A DNA stretch of 64,000 nucleotides, from assembly GCF_002025705.1 (NCBI RefSeq), contig NZ_CP018846.1, positions 5,695,501-5,759,500 of the forward strand. Direction: 5' to 3'. Positions 33,791 to 41,764 of the stretch are shown here, one piece after another. The notes under the pieces are model-generated. The model was given only the letters and a program-made list of their open reading frames with translations. It was not told the origin of the DNA and ran no database searches. The stretch comes from Pseudomonas putida (lineage in GTDB: Bacteria; Pseudomonadota; Gammaproteobacteria; Pseudomonadales; Pseudomonadaceae). The position numbers were made by a program, and so were the translations under genes. Within the stretch, counting starts at the first letter, position 1. Every line of letters starts with the position of its first letter.

Positions 33791-34408
33791 TTAATGCAGG
33801 CCCTGGATGTAGCTGGCCAGGGCTTCGATCTCGTGGTTGCTCAGCTTGCCGGCGATGGTGCGCATGGTCATCGCATCGCCGTCGTTGGTGCGGTTGCCCT
33901 CACGGAAGTCGGTGAGTTGTTTGGTCACGTACTGCGAATGCTGGCCGCCCAGGTGCGGGAAGCCGGCGAGGGCGATACCTGCACCGTTGGGCGAGTGGCA
34001 GCCGGTACAGGCGGGCATGCCTTTTTCCAGGTTGCCGCCATTGAACAGCGCACGGCCGCGCTCGACCAGCTTGGGATCGGCGGCTCCGACGCTGCCCTTC
34101 TGGCTGGAGAACCAGGCAGCGATGTCGGCCAGGTCCTGGTCGCTGAAGTTGGCCAGCATGCCGGTCATTTCCAGCACGGTACGCTTGCCCGACTTGATGT
34201 CGTGCAGTTGTTTTTCCAGATAGCGCTGGCCCTGGCCGGCCAGTTTCGGGAAGTTCGGCGCCAGGCTGTTGCCGTCCGGGTTGTGGCAGGCACCACAGAC
34301 GGCTGTCTTGGCCTGGCCAGCGGCGGCATCGCCTTTGATGGGTTCTGCAGCAGTGGCCGCACCTGCGACACCCAGGGTCAACAGCAGACTCACGACTAGT
34401 TTGTTCAT
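33791..34408 (-). CDS. Dihaem cytochrome c4
   Basis: A 205-aa periplasmic protein with a signal peptide (about 1-20) and two c-type haem sites, CGACH in the first half and CTGCH in the second, each in a class I cytochrome domain. Cytochrome c4 passes electrons to terminal oxidases, including the caa3 or cbb3 enzymes. It lies downstream of the c5-like cytochrome with a 31-bp gap and ends in an intrinsic terminator. Confidence 0.92.
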   Translation of the reverse strand: MNKLVVSLLLTLGVAGAATAAEPIKGDAAAGQAKTAVCGACHNPDGNSLAPNFPKLAGQGQRYLEKQLHDIKSGKRTVLEMTGMLANFSDQDLADIAAWFSSQKGSVGAADPKLVERGRALFNGGNLEKGMPACTGCHSPNGAGIALAGFPHLGGQHSQYVTKQLTDFREGNRTNDGDAMTMRTIAGKLSNHEIEALASYIQGLH

Positions 34409-34439
34409 CAGCTAATCCAACACGGCTAAGGGTGAAATG

Positions 34440-34742
34440 TTATGTATCGGGACTGCCGCTCATCCAAAGGATGACCAAACGGTAGTCCTCGGCACTGCAG
34501 TCCATGCACAATCCACGCGGCGGCATAGCCTTGAAACCCTGGGTAACATGCACCACCAGTTGCTCCATGCCTTGCGCCAGCCTTGGCTCCCAAGCTGCCG
34601 GGTCACCCTTCTTGGGTGCCTGTGGCAACTGCCCGGCGTGACAGGCCGCACACGTGCGGTTGTACAACGCCTCGGGATCCTGTGTAGCCTGTGCGCTGAA
34701 AAACGGCAGGAACATACCGACAGCTAGCAGCCATTTCGCCAT
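34440..34742 (-). CDS. Small c-type cytochrome, c5-like
   Basis: A 100-aa exported cytochrome. A signal peptide (about 1-19) is followed by one haem site CAACH near residue 32, the distal region with a conserved methionine (FKAMPPRG) and a cysteine pair (LCMDC) as in cytochrome c5 proteins. CAGG lies 9 bp before the ATG at 34742. It is probably cotranscribed with cytochrome c4 and divergent from engB. Confidence 0.85.
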   Translation of the reverse strand: MAKWLLAVGMFLPFFSAQATQDPEALYNRTCAACHAGQLPQAPKKGDPAAWEPRLAQGMEQLVVHVTQGFKAMPPRGLCMDCSAEDYRLVILWMSGSPDT

Positions 34743-34935
34743 GCGAAACGACCTGACAGGGTTGGGGGACGCGCTGCGTTCTGATGCGCGAGCTATTGTT
34801 CGACACCCCATGCACATTCCCCTTCGCTGGGAGAATGAGCACACAAAAACTGGGGCATTATATACTTCCGCCATCCAAACGGAAACGACACCGCTTGCCG
34901 GCCTAGGCTTTGGCAACACCCACATCGGATATCCC

Positions 34936-35568
34936 ATGCAAGTCAAGAACCCCATCCTCGGCCTCTGCCAGAAAGCCAAATTCGCCCTCAGCGCTGCCAA
35001 GGTCGAACAATGCCCGGACGACCAGGGTTACGAGGTGGCTTTCGCCGGCCGTTCCAACGCCGGCAAATCCAGCGCCCTCAATACCCTGACTCATGCCAGC
35101 CTGGCGCGTACCTCGAAAACTCCAGGGCGCACCCAGCTGTTGAATTTCTTCAGTCTGGACGATGAACGGCGTTTGGTCGACCTGCCGGGCTACGGATATG
35201 CAAAAGTCCCGATTCCGCTCAAGCAGCATTGGCAGAAGCACCTGGAGGCGTACCTCGGCAGCCGCGAGTGCCTGCGCGGGGTGATCCTGATGATGGATAC
35301 CCGCCACCCGATGACCGATTTCGACAAGATGATGCTCGACTGGGCCAAGGCCAGCGGCATGCCGATGCACATCCTGCTGACCAAGGCTGACAAGCTGACC
35401 CACGGCGCCGGCAAGAACACCCTGCTCAAGGTGCAGTCGGAAATCCGCAAGGGCTGGGGCGATGGCGTGACCATCCAGCTGTTCTCGGCGCCCAAACGCC
35501 TGGGCCTGGAAGAAGCCTACCGGGTGCTGGCGGACTGGATGGAGCTGGAAGACAAGCCAGCTGTCTGA
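34936..35568 (+). CDS. engB: Ribosome biogenesis GTPase YihA/YsxC (EngB)
   Basis: A 210-aa TRAFAC GTPase. G1 GRSNAGKSS at 38-46, G2 in KTPGRTQ, G3 DLPGYGYAK, G4 TKAD and G5 near LFSAPK are all present. It is needed for assembly of the large ribosomal subunit in bacteria that have been studied. Several upstream in-frame starts exist, but MQVKNPILGL matches the family N-terminus. The REP pair and the ErsA-like gene lie between it and polA. Confidence 0.95.
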   Translation: MQVKNPILGLCQKAKFALSAAKVEQCPDDQGYEVAFAGRSNAGKSSALNTLTHASLARTSKTPGRTQLLNFFSLDDERRLVDLPGYGYAKVPIPLKQHWQKHLEAYLGSRECLRGVILMMDTRHPMTDFDKMMLDWAKASGMPMHILLTKADKLTHGAGKNTLLKVQSEIRKGWGDGVTIQLFSAPKRLGLEEAYRVLADWMELEDKPAV

Positions 35569-35589
35569 TGGCCTCAACAGCGCCGTTCT

Positions 35590-35704
35590 TGTGGGAGCGG
35601 CCTTATGTCGCGAAAGGGCTGCGCAGCAGCCCCGGCAATTCTTGCTATGAAGCTGGCACTCTGGGGCCGCTGCGCCCCTTTCGCGACACAAGGCCGCTCC
35701 TACA
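35590..35704. repeat. REP pair
   Basis: The element begins TGTGGGAGCGGCCTTATGTCGCG and ends with CGCGACACAAGGCCGCTCCTACA, with the usual inner palindromes. Confidence 0.92.
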
Positions 35705-35740
35705 GAAGGGGCCATAGAGCCTGCAAGGCAAATTCCGGGC

Positions 35741-35871
35741 AAAAAAAACCCCGGACTTCGTATGGGGAGGGGGAAGTTCGGGGTTCAAGTCTGGACCGCT
35801 AGGGCGGGGTCCAGGTATCTGCCAACACTTAACACAACATAGGAGCATCGAAAGGCTTCACCAGCCATTCA
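35741..35871 (-). ncRNA. ersA: ErsA-like small RNA (Spot 42 position)
   Basis: A candidate RNA of about 131 nt on the minus strand. Its 3' end is a strong terminator (CCCCGAACTTC pairs with GAAGTCCGGGG, then eight T, 35741-35786). A promoter resembling the AlgU (sigma-22) class, GAACTA-N17-TCAGA, lies at 35877-35904. The locus between engB and polA is that of ErsA in P. aeruginosa, a 132-nt AlgU-dependent RNA controlling algC and oprD, and length and promoter class agree. The RNA body also holds GGACCCCGCC...GGTCC, a second small stem. No sequence alignment could be run. Confidence 0.78.
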
Positions 35872-35876
35872 GTTAC

Positions 35877-35904
35877 TCTGAGTTCCGCTTCACCGGTTTA
35901 GTTC
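35877..35904 (-). promoter_or_regulatory. AlgU-type promoter of the ErsA-like RNA
   Basis: On the minus strand a GAACTA box lies 17 bp before TCAGA. This is one mismatch each from GAACTT and TCTGA, the AlgU consensus, and is placed to start the RNA near 35871. Confidence 0.5.
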
Positions 35905-35915
35905 CGGAGCCCTCA

Positions 35916-35942
35916 AAACTATTTGCGATAGTTTCATGAAAC
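35916..35942. repeat. Overlapping palindromes between polA and ersA
   Basis: AAACTA-N7-TAGTTT (35916-35934) is followed directly by the perfect 12-bp palindrome GTTTCATGAAAC (35931-35942); they share GTTT. They lie upstream of the RNA promoter and 78 bp after the polA stop; role unknown. Confidence 0.4.
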
Positions 35943-36019
35943 TCCCGACCTAATGGCATCGAGCCATGCCAGGATCCGCGTCACTACGCCGCAGATCCTA
36001 CACACCTTTCCCGGCTCAA

Positions 36020-38767
36020 TCAGTGAGCTTCGTCCCAATTCGAACCAACACCTGCTTCGACCACCAGCGGAACATCCAGCTGCGCGGCGTTGCTCATGTG
36101 CGTGCGAATTTCATCTTTCACCTGGTCCACCAGGTCCTCACGCACTTCCAGCACCAGTTCGTCGTGTACTTGCAGGATCACGCGCGCGTCCAGGCCGCTT
36201 TCGTTCAGCCAGTTGTCGACGTTGACCATGGCGCGCTTGATGATATCTGCGGCAGTGCCTTGCATCGGCGCATTGATCGCGGTGCGCTCGGCGCCCTTAC
36301 GCAGGGCCGGGTTCTTGGCGTTGATGTCCGGCAGGTACAGCCGGCGGCCGAACAAGGTTTCGACGAAGCCTTGCTCCGCGGCCTGGGCGCGGGTGCGCTC
36401 CATGTAGGCCAGTACGCCCGGGTAGCGGGCGAAGTAGCGGTCGATGTAGTCCTGCGACTGTTTGCGGTCGACGCCAATCTGCTTGGCCAGGCCGAACGCA
36501 CTCATGCCGTAGATCAGGCCGAAGTTGATCGCCTTGGCGCTGCGACGCTGGTCGGTGGTGACCTCTTCCAGCGCCACGCCGAACACTTCCGCAGCAGTGG
36601 CTCGGTGCACGTCCAGATCATTGCGGAAGGCGTGCAGCAGCCCTTCGTCCTTGGCCAGGTGGGCCATGATGCGCAGTTCGATCTGCGAATAGTCCGCCGC
36701 CAGCAGCTTGTAGCCGGGGCTGGCAACGAAGGCCTGGCGAATGCGCCGGCCCTCGGCGGTGCGGATCGGAATGTTCTGCAGGTTCGGGTCGCTCGACGAC
36801 AGGCGACCGGTGGCAGCCACGGCTTGTTGGTAGGAAGTGTGGATACGCCCGGTACGCGGGTTGATCTGCCCGGGCAGCTTGTCGGTGTAGGTACTCTTGA
36901 GCTTGCTGAGGCTGCGGTACTGCATCAGCACCTCGGGCAGCGGGTAACCTTGCTCGGCGAGTTCGTCGAGCACTGCCTCGGCGGTGGATGGCTGGCCCTT
37001 GGCAGTCTTGCTCAGTACCGGCATGCCCAGTTTGTCATACAGAATCGCCCCCAACTGCTTGGGTGAGCCGAGGTTGAACTCCTCGCCGGCCAGCGCGTAG
37101 GCGCGCTGCTCCAGCTCGGCCATCTTCACGCCCAGCTCGCCGCTTTGCACTTGCAGCAACGCTGCATCGACCAACGCGCCCTGGCGCTCGATCTTGGCCA
37201 GCACCGGCACCAGCGGCATTTCGATGTCCATCAGCACCGTCTGCACACTCGGCGTCTGCGCCAGGCGCGCCTGCAGTGCGTGGTGCAGGCGCAGGGTGAT
37301 GTCGGCGTCCTCGGCGGCGTAAGGGCCGGCCTTGTCCAGGTTGATCTGGTTGAACGTCAGCTGCTTGGCGCCCTTGCCAGCGATGTCCTCGAAGGCGATG
37401 GTGGCGTGGTCGAGGTATTTCAGCGCCAGGCTGTCCATGTCGTGACGGGTGGCGGTGGAATTGAGCACGTACGACTCGAGCATGGTGTCGTAAGCGACGC
37501 CACGCATCTCGATGGCCGGCGAGTTGTTGGCGAGGATGTTGATGTCGTACTTGGCGTTCTGCCCAACCTTGGCCTTGGCCGGGTCTTCCAGCAGTGGTTT
37601 CAGCGCCAGCAGCACAGCCTCACGGTCCAGCTGGGTGGGGGCGCCTTCGTAGTCGTGGGCCAGCGGCACATAGGCAGCTTCATTGGGCTCGACTGCGAAT
37701 GACAGGCCAACCAGCTGCGCCTGCTGGGCGTCCAGGCTGGTGGTCTCGGTGTCGAAAGCAAACAGTGGCGCCTGGCGCAGCTTCTGCAGCCAGGCGTCGA
37801 AGCGCGCCTGGTCGAGGATGGTCTCGTACTTGGGCTCGACCTTGGCGGCCGGTTCTTCGACCGCCGTAACGGCATCGCCGGCCTTGGCCGCATCGCGCTG
37901 CACATCGGCAATCCAGCTCTTGAACTCCATCTCGGTGTACAGCGCCAGCAGCGCCTCGCGGTCAGGCTCGCCGCAGACCAACGCTTCTACTTCCACATCC
38001 AGCGGCACATCGCACTTGATGGTGGCCAGCTCATAGGACAGGAACGCAGCGTCGCGGTGCTCTTCGAGCTTGGCGGGCAGGGTCTTGGCGCCACGGATGG
38101 CCAGGCCCGGTACCTTGTCGAGGTTGGCGTACAGGTCGCTCAGGCCACCGCCGATGCCGGTCAGCAGGCCGACAGCGGTCTTTTCACCCACGCCAGGCAC
38201 GCCCGGGATGTTGTCGACCTTGTCGCCCATCAGGGCGAGGAAGTCGATGATGTGCTCAGGGCCGACGCCGAATTTCTCATGCACGCCAGCGATGTCCAGC
38301 ACACTGCCGGTCATGGTGTTGACCAGGGTCACGTGGCCGTCCACCAACTGCGCCATGTCCTTGTCGCCGGTCGAGATGATCACCGCGCGCCCCTGCGCCG
38401 CGCTGCTGCGCGCCAGGGTACCGATCACGTCATCGGCCTCGACGCCTTCGACACACAGCAGCGGGTAACCCAGCGCCCGCACGCTGGCGTGCAATGGCTC
38501 GACCTGCACCCGCAAGTCATCGGGCATGCTCGGGCGGTTGGCCTTGTACTCGGCGAACATGGCATCCCGGAAGGTCCCGCCCTTGGCGTCGAAGACCACG
38601 GCGAACAGGCTGTCGGGGTATTGCTTGCGCAGGCTCTTGAGCATGTTCAGCACACCCTTGACCGCGCCGGTCGGCATGCCCTTGGAAGTGGTCAGCGGCG
38701 GCAGCGCATGGAAGGCGCGGTAGAGGTAGGAGGAACCGTCCACCAGGACGAGGGGCGCTTGGCTCAT
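36020..38767 (-). CDS. polA: DNA polymerase I
   Basis: A 915-aa polymerase with all three domains: the 5'-3' exonuclease (about 1-290; LVDGSSYLYRAFHAL, STGDKDMAQLVD), the 3'-5' exonuclease (about 315-500; FDTETTSLD with the acidic pair) and the polymerase (about 510-915; AADYSQIELRIMAHL, the O-helix segment RRSAKAINFGLIYGMSAFG, and LQVHDELVLEV). It acts in repair and Okazaki fragment processing. Start chosen at MSQAPLV; a TTG four codons earlier is less likely. Confidence 0.97.
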   Translation of the reverse strand: MSQAPLVLVDGSSYLYRAFHALPPLTTSKGMPTGAVKGVLNMLKSLRKQYPDSLFAVVFDAKGGTFRDAMFAEYKANRPSMPDDLRVQVEPLHASVRALGYPLLCVEGVEADDVIGTLARSSAAQGRAVIISTGDKDMAQLVDGHVTLVNTMTGSVLDIAGVHEKFGVGPEHIIDFLALMGDKVDNIPGVPGVGEKTAVGLLTGIGGGLSDLYANLDKVPGLAIRGAKTLPAKLEEHRDAAFLSYELATIKCDVPLDVEVEALVCGEPDREALLALYTEMEFKSWIADVQRDAAKAGDAVTAVEEPAAKVEPKYETILDQARFDAWLQKLRQAPLFAFDTETTSLDAQQAQLVGLSFAVEPNEAAYVPLAHDYEGAPTQLDREAVLLALKPLLEDPAKAKVGQNAKYDINILANNSPAIEMRGVAYDTMLESYVLNSTATRHDMDSLALKYLDHATIAFEDIAGKGAKQLTFNQINLDKAGPYAAEDADITLRLHHALQARLAQTPSVQTVLMDIEMPLVPVLAKIERQGALVDAALLQVQSGELGVKMAELEQRAYALAGEEFNLGSPKQLGAILYDKLGMPVLSKTAKGQPSTAEAVLDELAEQGYPLPEVLMQYRSLSKLKSTYTDKLPGQINPRTGRIHTSYQQAVAATGRLSSSDPNLQNIPIRTAEGRRIRQAFVASPGYKLLAADYSQIELRIMAHLAKDEGLLHAFRNDLDVHRATAAEVFGVALEEVTTDQRRSAKAINFGLIYGMSAFGLAKQIGVDRKQSQDYIDRYFARYPGVLAYMERTRAQAAEQGFVETLFGRRLYLPDINAKNPALRKGAERTAINAPMQGTAADIIKRAMVNVDNWLNESGLDARVILQVHDELVLEVREDLVDQVKDEIRTHMSNAAQLDVPLVVEAGVGSNWDEAH

Positions 38768-38841
38768 GAGCAGAATCAACCTTTTCGGCGGGTCCGGAGC
38801 TAGAATAGCCGGATCAATGACGACAAAGGGACTAGGTTATC

Positions 38842-39129
38842 ATGCGTACACTCAATCGCCTGTTACTGCTCGGCCTGTTGGCAACCATGCCGGTCGTCAC
38901 CCTGGCGGCGGAAGACGCCCCCTCGGCCGATCCCGAGGTGACCATTCGCACGGAAGGCGACAAAACCATCCAGGAATACCGGCAGAACGGCTTCCTGTAT
39001 GCGATCAAGATCACGCCGAAAAACGGCAAGCCGTATTTCCTGGTCCGCGCCGATGGCACTGATGCCAATTTCATTCGTTCCGACCAACCGGACATGCTGA
39101 TCCCGTCCTGGAAGATCTTCGAGTGGTAA
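38842..39129 (+). CDS. DUF2782 exported small protein
   Basis: A 95-aa protein with a signal peptide (about residues 1-22) and a DUF2782 domain (about 30-95; VTIRTEGDKTIQEYRQNG, YAIKITPKNGKPYFL, PSWKIFEW). The family is found next to polA and thrB across Pseudomonas. Its function is unknown. The start lies close to the polA start on the other strand, so a divergent promoter region of 74 bp is shared. Confidence 0.88.
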   Translation: MRTLNRLLLLGLLATMPVVTLAAEDAPSADPEVTIRTEGDKTIQEYRQNGFLYAIKITPKNGKPYFLVRADGTDANFIRSDQPDMLIPSWKIFEW

Positions 39130-39158
39130 TCTGAGGCGCGCACCGTTCACATCAACCC

Positions 39159-39196
39159 GGCACTTCCCGGCGGAAGTGCCCGTATGGGCTTTTTTT
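39159..39196 (+). terminator. Two overlapping hairpins and T-run directly before thrB
   Basis: GGCACTTCC/GGAAGTGCC (39159-39180) overlaps a short GCCC/GGGC hairpin (39178-39188) that is followed by seven T. The T-run ends 4 nt before the thrB start codon. The two stems share GCC and cannot both form fully. Confidence 0.75.
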
Positions 39197-39200
39197 CATC

Positions 39201-40151
39201 ATGTCAGTCTTCACCCCCGTGACCCGGCCTGAGCTGGAAACCTTTCTGGCGCCGTACGAGCTGGGCCGTCTGCTCGACTTCCAGGGCATTGCCGCCGGTA
39301 CCGAAAACAGCAACTTCTTCGTCAGCCTCGAACGGGGGGAGTTCGTCCTGACGCTGGTCGAGCGCGGCCCGGTCGAGGACATGCCGTTCTTCATCGAACT
39401 GCTCGACGTGCTGCACGGTGCCGACATGCCGGTGCCCTATGCACTGCGCGACCGTGACGGCAACGCCCTGCGCGAGCTGTGCGGCAAGCCGGCACTGCTG
39501 CAGCCACGGTTGTCGGGCAAGCACATCAAGGCGCCGAACGCTCAGCACTGCGCCCAGGTTGGCGAGCTGCTGGCGCACATTCACCTGGCCACCCGCGAGC
39601 GCATCATCGAGCGCCGCACCGACCGTGGCCTGGACTGGATGCTGGCATCGGGTGCCGAACTGCTGCCACGCCTGAGCACCGAGCAGGCGGCACTGCTGCA
39701 GCCTGCGCTGGACGAGATCACCGCGCACAAGGCGCAGATCCTGGCCTTGCCACGGGCCAACCTGCATGCCGACCTGTTCCGCGACAACGTGATGTTCGAA
39801 GGTACCCACCTGACCGGTGTCATCGACTTCTACAACGCCTGTTCCGGGCCGATGCTGTATGACATCGCCATCACCGTGAACGACTGGTGCCTGGATGAAC
39901 ACGGTGCGATCGATGTGCCACGGGCCCAGGCGCTGCTGGCGGCTTACGCGGCGCTGCGGCCGTTTACCGCTGCCGAAGCCGAGCGGTGGCCGGAGATGTT
40001 GCGCGTAGGCTGCGTGCGCTTCTGGCTTTCGCGCCTGATTGCCGCAGAATCGTTTGCCGGGATGGACGTGATGATCCATGACCCGAGCGAGTTCGAGGTG
40101 CGCCTGGCGCAGCGCCAGCAAGTAGCCCTGCACCTGCCGTTCGCCCTCTGA
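39201..40151 (+). CDS. thrB: Homoserine kinase (APH-fold type)
   Basis: A 316-aa kinase of the aminoglycoside phosphotransferase fold, the homoserine kinase type of pseudomonads rather than the GHMP type. N-lobe segment GTENSNFFVSLERGEFVLTL, catalytic loop NLHADLFRDNVMF and the DFG-like VIDFYNACSGP are present. It phosphorylates homoserine for threonine synthesis. No ribosome-binding site lies before the ATG; the T-run of a terminator is there instead. No other ATG fits the family N-terminus. Confidence 0.9.
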   Translation: MSVFTPVTRPELETFLAPYELGRLLDFQGIAAGTENSNFFVSLERGEFVLTLVERGPVEDMPFFIELLDVLHGADMPVPYALRDRDGNALRELCGKPALLQPRLSGKHIKAPNAQHCAQVGELLAHIHLATRERIIERRTDRGLDWMLASGAELLPRLSTEQAALLQPALDEITAHKAQILALPRANLHADLFRDNVMFEGTHLTGVIDFYNACSGPMLYDIAITVNDWCLDEHGAIDVPRAQALLAAYAALRPFTAAEAERWPEMLRVGCVRFWLSRLIAAESFAGMDVMIHDPSEFEVRLAQRQQVALHLPFAL

Positions 40152-40170
40152 ATCCAGCTTCGGCCGCTAC

Positions 40171-40287
40171 TGTGGGAGCGGCCTTGTGTCGCGAAAGGGT
40201 CGCGCAGCGGCCCCAGGGTTTCAGCGCCTAAGCCGAAATTGCTGGGGCTGCTTTGCAGCCCTTTCGCGACACAAGGCCGCTCCCACA
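40171..40287. repeat. REP pair
   Basis: TGTGGGAGCGGCCTTGTGTCGCG and its complement enclose a 117-bp element between thrB and znuA. Confidence 0.92.
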
Positions 40288-40303
40288 AGGGCCGTATCCC
40301 GCC

Positions 40304-41212
40304 TTAGAGCTGTTCCAGGCAACCTGCAAGGTCACCACCGAGCTTCTCGAGCAGTCGCTCGTAGCCCTTGGCATCCACCGGGTCGGTGCCACCCAGGGCA
40401 TCCAGTTCGGCCAGACGCACCGGCAGCCCGGCCGTCAACGTCTCGGCCAGGCGCGGCCGCAGCGGCGGCTCGCTGAACACACAGGTCTTGCCCACTTCCT
40501 GCAGGCGCTTGCGCATCGCGGCCACATGCTGCGCGCCCGGCTGCACCTCGGAGGCCACACTGAACACGCCCGTGTGCTGCAGGCCATAGGCCGACTCGAA
40601 GTAATCGAACGCTTCATGGAATACGAAGTAGGGCTTGCCAGCGATACCGGCCACCCGCGCCTTGAGCCGCGCATCCAGAGCATCCAGGCGCTCGGTAAAG
40701 GCCTTCAGGTTGCTCTGGTAGCGCGCAGCATTGGCCGGGTCGGCCGCCGCCAGGTCAGCCGCCATCTTCGCCGCGATCACACGGGCGTTGACCGACGACA
40801 GCCACAGGTGCGCATCCAGGCTGCCCGGGCGGTGATCATGGTCGTGGTCGTCCTGGTCCGCCTCCTCATGGGAATGGCTGTCTTCGCCAAAGTGACGCAG
40901 CTTCATGCCCGCCAGCGACTGCACGGCCACCGTCGGTTTGCTGCGGCTGCCCAGCACCCGAGGCAGGAAGTTCTCCATGTCCGGGCCGATCCAGTACAGC
41001 AGGTCGGCATCGCCCACCTTGCGTACATCGGAGGGGCGCAGGGCGTAGTGATGCGGCGAAGCACCCGGCGGCAACAGCACGTCCGGGTTGCCCACCCCAT
41101 CCTGCACGGCGGCTGCTATCTGCTGCAGGGGTTTGATACTGGTCAGCACACGCACGTCGGCCTGTGCCGAGCAGGCGATGAAAGCGACAAAAAGCACAAG
41201 GAATCGGGACAC
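40304..41212 (-). CDS. znuA: Zinc ABC transporter substrate-binding protein ZnuA
   Basis: A 302-aa periplasmic binding protein. The signal peptide (about 1-20) is followed by the cluster A-I fold with metal ligands in GASPHHYALRPSD, a histidine/aspartate-rich loop (HSHEEADQDDHDHDH, about 120-135), DAHLWLSSVNA and the FHEAFDYF region. It captures zinc for ZnuBC. Start is the GTG at 41212. The 66 bp to zur contain the Zur-like box. Confidence 0.92.
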   Translation of the reverse strand: MSRFLVLFVAFIACSAQADVRVLTSIKPLQQIAAAVQDGVGNPDVLLPPGASPHHYALRPSDVRKVGDADLLYWIGPDMENFLPRVLGSRSKPTVAVQSLAGMKLRHFGEDSHSHEEADQDDHDHDHRPGSLDAHLWLSSVNARVIAAKMAADLAAADPANAARYQSNLKAFTERLDALDARLKARVAGIAGKPYFVFHEAFDYFESAYGLQHTGVFSVASEVQPGAQHVAAMRKRLQEVGKTCVFSEPPLRPRLAETLTAGLPVRLAELDALGGTDPVDAKGYERLLEKLGGDLAGCLEQL

Positions 41213-41237
41213 GATGAATACTCGACTCGTCAGAAAC

Positions 41238-41254
41238 AGGTAACATAATAACGT
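41238..41254. promoter_or_regulatory. Zur-like box between znuA and zur
   Basis: GTAACATAATAAC and its complement GTTATTATGTTAC form a degenerate GTTAT...ATAAC dyad, 26 bp from the znuA start and 25 bp from zur, placed to repress both promoters when zinc is plentiful. Confidence 0.5.
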
Positions 41255-41278
41255 CTCCATCCAGAACCGTCGCTGCCC

Positions 41279-41764
41279 ATGTCCATCACGCCGCTGGCTC
41301 ACCGTCCCCACGATCATTCCCATTGCGTGCACAGCGCCTTGTCCGAAGCCGATGCCCTGTGCACGCGCCAGGGCCTGCGCCTGACCGCACTGCGCCGGCG
41401 TGTGCTGGAGCTGGTGTGGCAGAGCCACAAGCCGCTGGGCGCCTACGACATCCTTGCCGTGCTCAGCGAGCAAGATGGCCGCCGCGCCGCGCCGCCGACC
41501 GTGTACCGCGCCCTGGACTTCCTCCTGGAAAACGGCCTGGTACACCGCATCGCCTCGCTCAACGCCTTCATCGGCTGCAGCCACCCGGAGCACGCGCACC
41601 AAGGCCAGTTCCTGATCTGCCGCGTCTGCCATGTGGCCATCGAGCTGGAGCAGGACAGCATCAGCGACGCCATCATCAACAGCGCCAATGGCGTGGGCTT
41701 CAGCGTCGAAACCCAGACGGTGGAAATCGTCGGCCTCTGCGCCAACTGCCGGAGCGCGGCATGA
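41279..41764 (+). CDS. zur: Zinc uptake regulator Zur (Fur family)
   Basis: A 161-aa Fur-family repressor. N-terminal histidine-rich stretch (HRPHDHSHCVHS), winged helix (about 30-95, TVYRALDFLLENGLVHRI) and dimer domain with metal ligands (CSHPEHAHQ; CRVCH; final CANC), including two CxxC pairs for structural zinc. It represses zinc uptake genes when zinc binds. Its position divergent from znuA and fused in operon with znuCB identifies it as Zur rather than Fur. Confidence 0.93.
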   Translation: MSITPLAHRPHDHSHCVHSALSEADALCTRQGLRLTALRRRVLELVWQSHKPLGAYDILAVLSEQDGRRAAPPTVYRALDFLLENGLVHRIASLNAFIGCSHPEHAHQGQFLICRVCHVAIELEQDSISDAIINSANGVGFSVETQTVEIVGLCANCRSAA

